Below are positions 8,966 through 17,092 of a stretch of 64,000 nt of DNA, piece by piece. Source of the DNA: Acidobacteriota bacterium (GTDB lineage: Bacteria; Acidobacteriota; UBA6911; RPQK01; JACQSY01); assembly GCA_016211085.1 (NCBI GenBank), contig JACQSY010000020.1, positions 62,001 through 126,000 on the forward strand, written 5' to 3'. Position numbers and translations under genes: made by a program. Numbering within the stretch: position 1 is the first letter of the stretch; each line of letters begins with the position of its first letter. The notes under the pieces were generated by a model. It did not search any database. It was not told where the DNA came from and was given only the letters and a program-made list of their open reading frames with translations.

Positions 8966-10527
8966 AAAAGATTTCGGCAGTCTGTACCCTTCTTTTTACA
9001 GGATTTGTTTGGGGCCACGAAGGTGTGCAACACGGGGCAGGTGACGAGATTCACCCGCGTCTTGAAGTCATCCAAGCCGGCCCAGGCGATCGTTTTCGCA
9101 TCACGGTGGCTCAGCTGCCCGATGCGCCCCTGGAAGGACAAGCAACACAATTTCTGATCAAAGCTGAACAGAAGATTGAAGGGGGAGATGCCCTGCTTGG
9201 AGAAACCTTGCCCTTTGAGGGGGAGCTAGAGGCTTCCTTTAAAGGTCCAGGTAAAAGCGAGGTCGCCAGCCTTAAGAAGGAAGAAGAACCGGGAATATAC
9301 CGGTTGGAATATAGTTTCAATGAGTCCGGAGAATGGCAGCTTCTGATCAAACTTGCATCGGGTGCGGATGAAGTATCCGCCTCGGTTCCCGTCCGCATAA
9401 AACCTGTACCCCGAAACTGGACTCTGCTTCTTTTGCAGGGTTGCATTGCATTTGCAGCTATTGGCTTTGCGGTTCACCGAGCGTTGGTCAGTGCTCCGCG
9501 AAGCACCGCCATTGTTCCTTCCTTGATTAGTTTGATCATTGGCGGAGGCGCTTTGATCGGCTTGCGACAACTGTGGCCGCCTCCCTTTGAAGTATCAGGA
9601 AACGTTCTCGAGGTGGGGGCACTTCTGCAACAGGAACAAGAACAGCCTGTTCTGCTTGAGGAAGAACCACAGTCAGTCAGTTCGTCAGGGTCCGTCGACG
9701 CTTATGTCTCGCCAACGGCGGCTTTCAGCGGCATTGTCGTTCACGCAACCGATCGGATTGCAGAGGTGCGCAGCCCGCTGGCTGGAGCTGTGGTCTACAA
9801 GGGCAAAGTCCCCACCGTGGGGGACCGGGTGCGTTCCGGGCAGGTTTTGGCGCACATCCAAAATAAGTTTAATGTCCACGATTATTCTCATTTGTTTAAT
9901 CAAAGGTGGGACCTTGTTAAGGTTGTTCTACGGGCGAAGGAAACACAGGTGCGGGCCGAGGCCGCCTATGAGCGCGCGGCTTATCTTCTGGAGTTGGGAA
10001 CCATTTCAAAGAGGGAATTTGGAGCCGCCGAATTGGCTTTGAACACCGCTAACGAAGCCCTTAAGGAGGCCGAAGAACGCCTGGCGCTTCATGACAAGCA
10101 AATTGCGCAGACCGACCTGAAAGAGACTGAAGTGGTTGCACCCATTGACGGACAAATCAGCCGGGCCACGTATTCCTTGGGACAGGTCATTTATGAGGGC
10201 GATCCTATATTTCAAATTGTCGATCCGTCTGTGGTTTGGGTAGAAGTGAATGTCTTGCCCAGGGACGTGAGCCGGCTGCAGGGTAAGTCTCAAGTGACCT
10301 TACGTTCCCACGCCTTTCCCGAAAAATCCTTCCGGGGACGGCTGCTTCGTGTCCGGGCCGATGCGGATCCTGTCTCAAAAGCTCTACGTTATGTCTATGA
10401 AGTTCGAAACAAGGAGTACTGGCTTAAACCGGGAATGCTGTTGGATGTCGAAGTGGGCGGCAAAACAGAGGGAACCCAGATTGCGACGGCCGGCGATCAC
10501 TCAGGTCCGGTAGGGGGTGGAAATTAG
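8962..10527 (+). CDS. RND periplasmic adaptor with N-terminal sensor-like domain and membrane hairpin
   Basis: 521 residues in three parts. Residues 1-18 are a signal peptide, followed at once by a His-rich start (GHEGVQHGAGDEIH). About 30-148 is an Ig-like beta domain. Two hydrophobic helices (about 152-176 and 183-203) then form a hairpin in the inner membrane. Residues about 255-510 are a HlyD/CusB-type membrane-fusion protein: lipoyl half (SPLAGAVVYKGKVPTVGDRV), helical hairpin (RAEAAYERAAYLLELG), second lipoyl half (VVAPIDGQISRATYSLGQVI) and beta barrel. Typical adaptors lack the first three parts. The gene overlaps its neighbours by 4 and 1 bases, so translation is probably coupled. The adaptor role is firm, the N-terminal role is inference. 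Confidence 0.85.
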   Translation: MKKISAVCTLLFTGFVWGHEGVQHGAGDEIHPRLEVIQAGPGDRFRITVAQLPDAPLEGQATQFLIKAEQKIEGGDALLGETLPFEGELEASFKGPGKSEVASLKKEEEPGIYRLEYSFNESGEWQLLIKLASGADEVSASVPVRIKPVPRNWTLLLLQGCIAFAAIGFAVHRALVSAPRSTAIVPSLISLIIGGGALIGLRQLWPPPFEVSGNVLEVGALLQQEQEQPVLLEEEPQSVSSSGSVDAYVSPTAAFSGIVVHATDRIAEVRSPLAGAVVYKGKVPTVGDRVRSGQVLAHIQNKFNVHDYSHLFNQRWDLVKVVLRAKETQVRAEAAYERAAYLLELGTISKREFGAAELALNTANEALKEAEERLALHDKQIAQTDLKETEVVAPIDGQISRATYSLGQVIYEGDPIFQIVDPSVVWVEVNVLPRDVSRLQGKSQVTLRSHAFPEKSFRGRLLRVRADADPVSKALRYVYEVRNKEYWLKPGMLLDVEVGGKTEGTQIATAGDHSGPVGGGN

Positions 10528-11387
10528 TGATTCGCATTTTTAGTTTTTTAACCGTCGTTATCTTCGCGCTACCGGTCACTTTTGCTCTTCCGCTGGAGGA
10601 CGATCTAATTGACGCAAAGGCGGTCAACCCCGCAGGGTTTCTAGGTGAGGTAATCGCCAAGCCGCAACTGGTTGCGGAAGTGGTAGCTCCTTTGTGGGGC
10701 AAGATCTACCTGGAAAAAGATGTTTTCGTCGGTGCGCCGGTTAAGAAGGGCCAGAACTTGGCAAGGATCGTTCTCGAGCTCAATGCAGTCGAACGCCTTC
10801 TTCTCAATGATCGCACCATTGAAATCAACCAGGTGGCTGAAGCGGCCCGTCACAGGACGCGTTCCACACTAAGCGATTATATGCGTGCCCAGAAAATCGC
10901 TGAGCAAAATCCAGAATTCAAGGCCGAGGCGGAACGGCGCAAGAAAATTTACGAGAATGCGGTTAATGAATACCAAACGCTGATGCAGCAAAAAGCCCGT
11001 CAGTCCAGTGTGATCAAAAGCCGCGATCCCCGAACGCTGGTGGTGACCGCGCCCATTTCAGGTTACATAAGTGAAATCCTCTTTGTTCCCGGTGAGGTGA
11101 ACGCGACTGATGAATTCCGCAGGATGTTTACCATTGTGGATCTTTCTACGGTGTGGATTCACGTGGATGTTTATGAAAAAGACCTTTCGTTGATCCGCTC
11201 TGCCCGGTCGGCTCACGTTACAACTGAAGCATTTCCGGGGAAAGTTTTTTTGGCACGTTTTCATGCGCTGGGAAGCGAAATTGCCCCCCAAACTCGAACC
11301 ATCCCGGCGTATTTTGAGGTGGCAAACCCTGGAGAAGCCTTGAAGATCGGAGTCCCGGTCCGCATAAAGCCTCTCCAGACCGAGTAG
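10527..11387 (+). CDS. Second HlyD-type efflux adaptor
   Basis: 286 residues from a GTG that overlaps the last base of the preceding stop. A signal peptide (IRIFSFLTVVIFALPVTFAL) is followed by a short membrane-fusion protein: first lipoyl half VVAPLWGKIYLEKDVFVGAP, a helical hairpin (about residues 90-150, with QNPEF and YENAVNEYQTLMQQ), second half VVTAPISGYISEILFVPGEV and a beta-barrel part with STVWIHVDVYEKDL. It is half the length of the adaptor before it and only distantly similar, so the locus encodes two non-identical adaptors for one pump. RND pumps use six adaptor protomers per trimer, so a mixed ring is possible. The family call is secure. Confidence 0.88.
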   Translation: MIRIFSFLTVVIFALPVTFALPLEDDLIDAKAVNPAGFLGEVIAKPQLVAEVVAPLWGKIYLEKDVFVGAPVKKGQNLARIVLELNAVERLLLNDRTIEINQVAEAARHRTRSTLSDYMRAQKIAEQNPEFKAEAERRKKIYENAVNEYQTLMQQKARQSSVIKSRDPRTLVVTAPISGYISEILFVPGEVNATDEFRRMFTIVDLSTVWIHVDVYEKDLSLIRSARSAHVTTEAFPGKVFLARFHALGSEIAPQTRTIPAYFEVANPGEALKIGVPVRIKPLQTE

Positions 11388-11409
11388 GCCCAGCAAGACT
11401 TCAAAAATA

Positions 11410-14400
11410 ATGCTGAACGCTATAATTCGTTTTTCCCTACAAAACCGGCTGCTCGTGGTCGCGGCCTCAGCTTTTATCGCCGTCTATGGAACTTACTTGA
11501 TCATTCATTTTCCCATTGACGTGCTGCCCGACATCAACCGTCCAGTTGTGACGATCATGACCGAGTCGCATGGTCTTGCTCCAGAGGAGGTGGAACGTCT
11601 GGTGACCTTTCCCCTGGAGACTCTGCTTAACGGCGCCACCAATGTGGAGAGGGTCCGTTCCGTCTCGGCTCCCGGTCTCTCGATCATTTACGTCGAGTTT
11701 GACTGGAATACGGACATCTATATTGCACGCCAAATTGTGAACGAGCGACTGCAGCTTTCTGCAGCACAACTTCCTCCCGCTGTGACGCCGGTCATGGGGC
11801 CCATTAGTTCCATCATGGGCGGTATCCACCTTTTAAGCGTTCGGGCTGAAAACGGGGCCGCCTCTGAGCTCGACCTTCGCACCCTTGCCGACTGGGTGAT
11901 CCGCCCCCGACTGCTTGCCATTCCTGGTGTGGCCCAGGTCGTCAACATGGGAGGCGGCGTCAAGCAGTATCAGGCCCTGTTGGATCCCAATCGAATGCGC
12001 GATCTCTCCATCAGCCTCGCAGAGGTTGAACAGGCGGTCCTCTTTTCGAACTCCAGCACTAGCGGAGGTTTTCTTGATCGGCAGGGTCAGGAGTTTCTAA
12101 TCAGAAACGTAGGCCGTATTCAAAGCCTGGAGGATCTGGCCAACACCGTCGTGGCTGTTCGAGGCAACGTCCCCGTTTACGTGAAAGACATCGCACGCGT
12201 GCAGTTTGGTGCTCGAATCAAGCGTGGGGAGTCCTCTTACGAGGGCCAGCACAGCGTGATCATGCAAATCACCAAGCAGCCCGGCGCCAATACTGTGGAG
12301 TTGACCAGAAAGGTCGAAGCGGCGTTGGCTGAGATTCGCCAGGGCCTTCCCAAAGGGGTGGTGGTGGACGAGGCTGTTTTTAGACAGGCTGATTTTATCG
12401 AGCATGCCATAGCCAATGTTATAGAAGCGCTGCGCGACGGCTCTATCCTGGTTTTCATCGTCCTAATTATTTTTCTGCTCAATTTTCGCACCACTGCTAT
12501 CACACTTACGGCCATACCGCTGTCCTTCATGATCACCGCGCTGGTTATGAAAGCTTTGGGCATCGGAGTCAATACCATGACCCTGGGAGGGCTGGCGATC
12601 GCCATTGGCGAGTTGGTGGACGATGCAATCGTAGATGTCGAGAACGTTTTTCGCCGTCTCCGCGAAAACCGCCAGAAAGAAAAACCGGAGCCACCTCTCA
12701 CCGTGGTTTTTAGAGCATCCAGCGAAATTCGTAATTCCATTGTTTATGCGACGTTGATTGTCATCCTGGTCTTCTTACCTCTCTTTTTTCTGAGCGGCGT
12801 GGAGGGGCGCCTGTTCACACCTCTTGGGGTGGCCTATGTTGTGTCCATTCTGGCTTCTCTGGTCGTTTCGCTGACGTTAACTCCAGTTCTGTGTTATTAC
12901 CTCCTACGCCGAGCTCGCATCCTGGAGCGCAAACATGACGGCTGGTTAGTCCGCCATCTGAAGCAGCTGGAAACTCGCCTGCTTGCGGTTACATTGGATC
13001 ATCCGTGGAAGGTGATCATCGGTGCAGCCTTGTTGGTGGTTATCTCCATTTCGCTCGTGCCTTTGATGGGTCGCGAATTCCTTCCACCGTTCAATGAGGG
13101 AAGTTTCACTGTCCTGGTACTGGCAAGACCGGGAATTTCTTTGGAACAATCTGATCGTCTAGGCTCCCGCGCCGAACAGCTCATCCTCCAGGTGCCGGAG
13201 ATCGTTTCAACAGGCCGCAGGACGGGACGGGCTGAGCTGGATGAGCATGCTGAGGGTGTGCACTATTCGGAAATTGAGGTCACAATTAAAGAAGGCCGCT
13301 CCAAGGATGAAATCATGGCCGACATCCGAAACCGGCTTTCTCAGATCCAGGGAGTCGAAGTCAATATTGGTCAGCCCATTTCACATCGTATTGACCACTT
13401 GCTCTCAGGCAGCTTTTCTCAAATCGCGGTCAAGATTTTTGGAGAAGATTTGACCACCCTGCGGCGGCTGGCTGAGCAGGTGGAGGATGTGATGGATGAT
13501 GTCCCCGGGGTAGAAGATCTTTACATTGAGCAACAGGTACAAATTCCTCAAATACGGATCCAGATAGACCGTTCGGCATCCGCCAAGTACGGCATCCCCG
13601 TAGGTCAGATTACGGAGGCGCTGGAATCTGCCTACAACGGGCGCGTTATCACTCAAGTCCTGGAGGAACAGCGCAGCTTTGATGTTTTTCTGAGATTGGA
13701 TGAGCCTTGGCGGAGCACTTTGGATTTTGTTGACGATTTGCCCATCGATGTTCCCGGCGGGAGCAAGGTTCCTTTGAGTCAGCTGGCCAGCATTGAAATG
13801 GCCACCGGGCCCAACCAGATCCTGCGCGAAAATGCGTTGCGACGCATTGTGGTCCAGTGTAATGTTGCTGGAAGAGATCTGGGCAGTGTGGTCCAAGATA
13901 TCCAACAACGCGTTAAGGATCAGGTGGAATTCCCGGAAAGTTATTTTGTCAGCTACGGCGGACAGTTCGAAAGCCAAATCAGTGCAACACGATTGATTTT
14001 TCTGCTCTCCATCATTTCCATAGGGGGTATTTTTGTGCTGCTCTATGGGCATTTTGGACATGCCCGTATTGCGCTGCAGATCATGTCCAATCTGCCCCTG
14101 GCCATGATTGGCGCCGTCGCCGCTATCTTTATTACCGGGGGGACGCTGTCGGTGGCCACCCTTGTAGGATTTATTACGCTATGCGGGATTGCTTCGCGCA
14201 ACGGCATCATGATGATCTCGCACTACATCCACCTGATGCGATATGAAGGTGAAGTTTTTGGCAGGCCAATGATTGTTCGGGGTACTCTGGAACGGCTTGT
14301 TCCCGTGATGATGACGGCTCTCACAGCAGCAATTGGGGTGCTTCCTTTGGCTCTCTCTCAAGGTGTTCCCGGGAAGGAAATTCTGCATCCTGTTGCCGTC

Positions 14401-14556
14401 GTCATTTTAGGTGGTCTTTTGAGCTCAACTTCCCTCGATATGGTGGTGACACCGGCGCTTTTCTACAAGTTCGGTAAAGCGATCTTCGAAAAGCCTATGG
14501 TTGTAAAAACGGACGATTTGGAACAGGAGGCAAAAAGACTCACGGCGATGGGCTAA
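11410..14556 (+). CDS. RND efflux permease, heavy-metal (CusA/CzcA-like) type
   Basis: 1048 residues, the normal length for an RND pump. It begins with the cytoplasmic-edge helix MLNAIIRFSLQNRLLVV, then helix 1, the first periplasmic pore domain (DVLPDINRPVV, FDWNTDIYIARQIVNERL), helices 2-6 and the second half with the same plan. The helix-4 motif reads AIAIGELVDDAIVDVEN near residue 400; the acidic residues relay protons. This matches CusA/SilA in having Ala where CzcA has the first Asp. Two membrane blocks (about 340-545 and 870-1030) are clear. It uses the proton gradient to drive substrate from periplasm or membrane through the TolC-like channel. Metal specificity is inferred from family resemblance. 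Confidence 0.93.
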   Translation: MLNAIIRFSLQNRLLVVAASAFIAVYGTYLIIHFPIDVLPDINRPVVTIMTESHGLAPEEVERLVTFPLETLLNGATNVERVRSVSAPGLSIIYVEFDWNTDIYIARQIVNERLQLSAAQLPPAVTPVMGPISSIMGGIHLLSVRAENGAASELDLRTLADWVIRPRLLAIPGVAQVVNMGGGVKQYQALLDPNRMRDLSISLAEVEQAVLFSNSSTSGGFLDRQGQEFLIRNVGRIQSLEDLANTVVAVRGNVPVYVKDIARVQFGARIKRGESSYEGQHSVIMQITKQPGANTVELTRKVEAALAEIRQGLPKGVVVDEAVFRQADFIEHAIANVIEALRDGSILVFIVLIIFLLNFRTTAITLTAIPLSFMITALVMKALGIGVNTMTLGGLAIAIGELVDDAIVDVENVFRRLRENRQKEKPEPPLTVVFRASSEIRNSIVYATLIVILVFLPLFFLSGVEGRLFTPLGVAYVVSILASLVVSLTLTPVLCYYLLRRARILERKHDGWLVRHLKQLETRLLAVTLDHPWKVIIGAALLVVISISLVPLMGREFLPPFNEGSFTVLVLARPGISLEQSDRLGSRAEQLILQVPEIVSTGRRTGRAELDEHAEGVHYSEIEVTIKEGRSKDEIMADIRNRLSQIQGVEVNIGQPISHRIDHLLSGSFSQIAVKIFGEDLTTLRRLAEQVEDVMDDVPGVEDLYIEQQVQIPQIRIQIDRSASAKYGIPVGQITEALESAYNGRVITQVLEEQRSFDVFLRLDEPWRSTLDFVDDLPIDVPGGSKVPLSQLASIEMATGPNQILRENALRRIVVQCNVAGRDLGSVVQDIQQRVKDQVEFPESYFVSYGGQFESQISATRLIFLLSIISIGGIFVLLYGHFGHARIALQIMSNLPLAMIGAVAAIFITGGTLSVATLVGFITLCGIASRNGIMMISHYIHLMRYEGEVFGRPMIVRGTLERLVPVMMTALTAAIGVLPLALSQGVPGKEILHPVAVVILGGLLSSTSLDMVVTPALFYKFGKAIFEKPMVVKTDDLEQEAKRLTAMG

Positions 14557-14560
14557 TCTC

Positions 14561-14583
14561 GGTAAGCCCCTTTCCGGGTTACC
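14561..14583 (+). terminator. Possible hairpin after the RND pump gene
   Basis: Five bases after the stop of the pump gene, GGTAA-G-CCC and GGG-TTACC can pair around a six-base loop. A T run does not follow, so this is at best a weak or factor-aided terminator. Confidence 0.3.
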
Positions 14584-14647
14584 CTTCAAACCCACAAAAG
14601 CGAAAGCGATTAACATGGCCTCCCGGGGTTTTGACCGGAGGATTCCT

Positions 14648-14695
14648 ATGAACGGCCTGAAGCCGAATTCGCTTTCCCCTCTCATTGCTGGGTGA
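14648..14695 (+). CDS. Possible 15-residue leader peptide
   Basis: A 15-codon frame (MNGLKPNSLSPLIAG) with a strong ribosome site, GGAGG ending six bases before the ATG. It lies between the pump gene and the FAD oxidoreductase gene. An 8-base inverted repeat (GAAAGCGA at 14602-14609 and TCGCTTTC at 14669-14676) encloses the start. The peptide has no telling amino-acid run such as those in classic attenuators. It may be a leader or chance. Confidence 0.25.
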   Translation: MNGLKPNSLSPLIAG

Positions 14696-14782
14696 GTATG
14701 ACTGGAAAGAAGGACCTGGTATTCATTTAAAGACGATGTCTGTGGCGACCAAGTTTGTAAAATCCTCAACAGGAGGGGCCTC

Positions 14783-16138
14783 TTGAGTTCCCACGACCAG
14801 GGAAGACATGTTGCGGCGGTTGTTGGTGGCGCCATAGCTGGATCCGTAGCTGCAGAGGTCTTGACTTCGGCAGGCGTGCTGTGTGTAGTCCTGGAGCAAA
14901 ATGACCGTCCTTATGGAAAGATTGAGGACGGACTACCTCGCTGGCATGTCAAACAGCGGAAGCTGGAATATGAGCGCATTGATTCCCGCCTGGATCATCC
15001 CTGCGTCCATTTTCTGCCGCGCACTCGTCTGGGAAGGGACATCGACTTTAGAGAATTGATTGAGCAATGGGGTTTCAGCGTGGTTCTTCTTGCCAACGGC
15101 GCCTGGAAGGACCGTCCTCTCCCGGTTGAAGGCATTGATGAGTACGTTTGTAAAGGGTTGGTTTATCAGAATCCGTTGATTTACTGGTTTAATCACAAGA
15201 ACGAAAAAAGCTACACAGGCCCTCGCTATGAAATTCAGCCTGGAACCATTGTGATCGGGGGAGGATTGGCTTCTATTGACGTTGTAAAAGTCATTCAGTT
15301 CGAGTTGTACGAGAAAGCGTTGTGCGCGCGAGGGATTGATACTTCGATGCTTGAGCTCGAGCACAAGGGTGTTCCTGCCGTGTGCGCCTCCCACCAGATC
15401 GATCCGGGTGAGTTGATGATCGACGATTGTACTCTGTATTACCGCCGCAGAGCAGTGGACATGCCTCTGGCACAGTTTCCCGAGAACGCCTCCCAGGAAC
15501 AAATTGAAAAAACACAAGCGGTGCGAAAAAAAATACTCACTCGCGTCATGGAAAAATACCGCGTCCGTTTTAAAGAATGCCACGCCCCTGTCGGGGCCCT
15601 GGTGGAGAACGGCCGCCTGGTGGGTCTTCGTTTCATTCAGACTCGCGTCGAAGGCGGCAAGGCGGTTCCCCTGCCTGGTTCCGAGCTAGAGGTCTACACA
15701 TCCCTGGTTGTATCTTCGATCGGCAGTATACCGGAACTAATCCCCGGGATCGAGATGAAGGGGGAGCTTTACAAATTTTCTGATCCTGAGACCGGAGAAT
15801 ACATGGGCTGCGAGGGTGTATTTGGAATTGGCAATGTCGTTACCGGCCAGGGAAATATCATGATCTCGCAGAAACACTCTCAGCAACTTTCCAGGCGCAT
15901 CCTCGAAAACTATCTGGGTTTAGGGCCGAGAGATACGGTCAGTCCGCTCTTTGAGAACGGGGAGGAGGTGGTACGTCAAAAGCTGGAGCCGGTCAAGGCT
16001 GCTATACAGAAAAAGCCGCCGCTGTCCACCGCGCAAATATCTTGTATTCTGGAACGTGTGCAACGCCGGCAGCGTGAAATCGGGTATAAGAACTACCGCG
16101 ATTGGATTAAGAAGGTCACCCCCCCGGACCTCGAATAA
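14783..16138 (+). CDS. FAD/NAD(P)-dependent oxidoreductase, GltD/ferredoxin-NADP-reductase-like
   Basis: 451 residues from a TTG start preceded by AGGAGGGG at the right distance. Residues 12-50 are the FAD-binding Rossmann fold (VVGGAIAGSVAAEVL, then VVLEQNDRPYGKIEDGLPR, as in GltD and adrenodoxin-reductase-like enzymes). A second nucleotide fold starts near 155 (TIVIGGGLASIDVVKV) and a C-terminal FGIGNVVTGQGN closes the FAD site. The first glycine motif reads GGAIAG, not GxGxxG, a mild deviation. No iron-sulfur cysteines are seen. It follows the RND operon on the same strand after 226 bases; the physiological electron partner is unknown. The FMN-binding protein at 8417 is periplasmic and this enzyme cytoplasmic, so direct contact is unlikely. 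Confidence 0.82.
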   Translation: MSSHDQGRHVAAVVGGAIAGSVAAEVLTSAGVLCVVLEQNDRPYGKIEDGLPRWHVKQRKLEYERIDSRLDHPCVHFLPRTRLGRDIDFRELIEQWGFSVVLLANGAWKDRPLPVEGIDEYVCKGLVYQNPLIYWFNHKNEKSYTGPRYEIQPGTIVIGGGLASIDVVKVIQFELYEKALCARGIDTSMLELEHKGVPAVCASHQIDPGELMIDDCTLYYRRRAVDMPLAQFPENASQEQIEKTQAVRKKILTRVMEKYRVRFKECHAPVGALVENGRLVGLRFIQTRVEGGKAVPLPGSELEVYTSLVVSSIGSIPELIPGIEMKGELYKFSDPETGEYMGCEGVFGIGNVVTGQGNIMISQKHSQQLSRRILENYLGLGPRDTVSPLFENGEEVVRQKLEPVKAAIQKKPPLSTAQISCILERVQRRQREIGYKNYRDWIKKVTPPDLE

Positions 16139-16182
16139 GCCGCGTTCGTTTCATTCTGCGAATCCTGAGTTCCAGAAACGCA

Positions 16183-17004
16183 TTACCTGCTGACGCGGAC
16201 CGGGAAACTGCAGGAGACAACCCGGCTACCGATTTTGAATTGTGCGAAGATCCTGTAATCTCCTGCCTGAGAAAACGTGTAACGTACGGGTACAACGGGC
16301 CCCAAATAGGACTGTGAGGCGCCGGAATCTCCGTGGTGCCCCCTATGTCCGCCTCCGCTAAGATCCTCCTGTACAAAACTGTGGGTGTGACCGAAATCCA
16401 GCAGATCGCTTTTCCAAACAGCGACGTGAACTTCCGAACCAAGGTATACCTCGAGATTCTTGACGTCGTCTCCTTTCTCATCTTTGAGAAAAAACTGAAG
16501 CGATGCCGGCCGATTTGCCTTTAACTCTGAAGGCTCGATGGAAAGCCCAATATAGAATCCTTCAAAGTAACCCGCGATCGGCGGCTTTCCTTTAGCTTCC
16601 GGCACAGTCAGAACTACCCGTTGGACGGTTCGTTTTCCATCGGCGACGTAATCCACCACAATTTCATAACGGCCACTTGTCGGAAAGACGAAAGGGAAGT
16701 GAAAAGTGGCTGCATTAATATCGTCCTGAGTAAGCGGACCGTAATCGTCGTGGTGGACATGTCTGAAAAAATCCAGGGACTGATTGACTATGAAGACGTG
16801 CACCAGGCGGTCATGAGATATTTCCAGGTTTTGCGCAGGGCGTCCATTGGTTTCCAGGATCTGAAAGAATACTTCCACCTTTTCCCAGGGCTCAAGTCGC
16901 GGCTCCACCCAGTACCTCAGGGTTGTTTCTGAATTCTTCGCGGCGGCTTGACCGAAAAACATCAGCACGCCGAGCACTCCTGGGAGAAAGAATTTCCCCT
17001 GCAA
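16183..17004 (-). CDS. Secreted His-rich two-domain protein, putative metal binding
   Basis: 273 residues, TTG start with GGAGG upstream (minus strand), signal peptide GKFFLPGVLGVLMFFGQAAA. The protein consists of two similar halves, each an Ig-like beta domain with the pattern HV-x-(V)-x-L-D-F-x-H-x-H: LVHVFIVNQSLDFFRHVHHD (about 66-85) and VHVAVWKSDLLDFGHTHSF (about 190-208), followed by a GGGHRGHHGD loop. This motif is familiar from periplasmic domains found beside metal efflux pumps. It lies convergent to the oxidoreductase gene, 45 bases apart. Inference: a periplasmic copper or other soft-metal binding protein related to the RND locus. No enzymatic motif. Confidence 0.6.
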   Translation of the reverse strand: MQGKFFLPGVLGVLMFFGQAAAKNSETTLRYWVEPRLEPWEKVEVFFQILETNGRPAQNLEISHDRLVHVFIVNQSLDFFRHVHHDDYGPLTQDDINAATFHFPFVFPTSGRYEIVVDYVADGKRTVQRVVLTVPEAKGKPPIAGYFEGFYIGLSIEPSELKANRPASLQFFLKDEKGDDVKNLEVYLGSEVHVAVWKSDLLDFGHTHSFVQEDLSGGGHRGHHGDSGASQSYLGPVVPVRYTFSQAGDYRIFAQFKIGSRVVSCSFPVRVSR

Positions 17005-17092
17005 CGCGTTCCTCCGACAAAATCACTACTGTGATTGTTGAATTCCGTTTTATCTTGCCAGAAAAATAAAGAATGGTAAAACGTGTTTTGCA

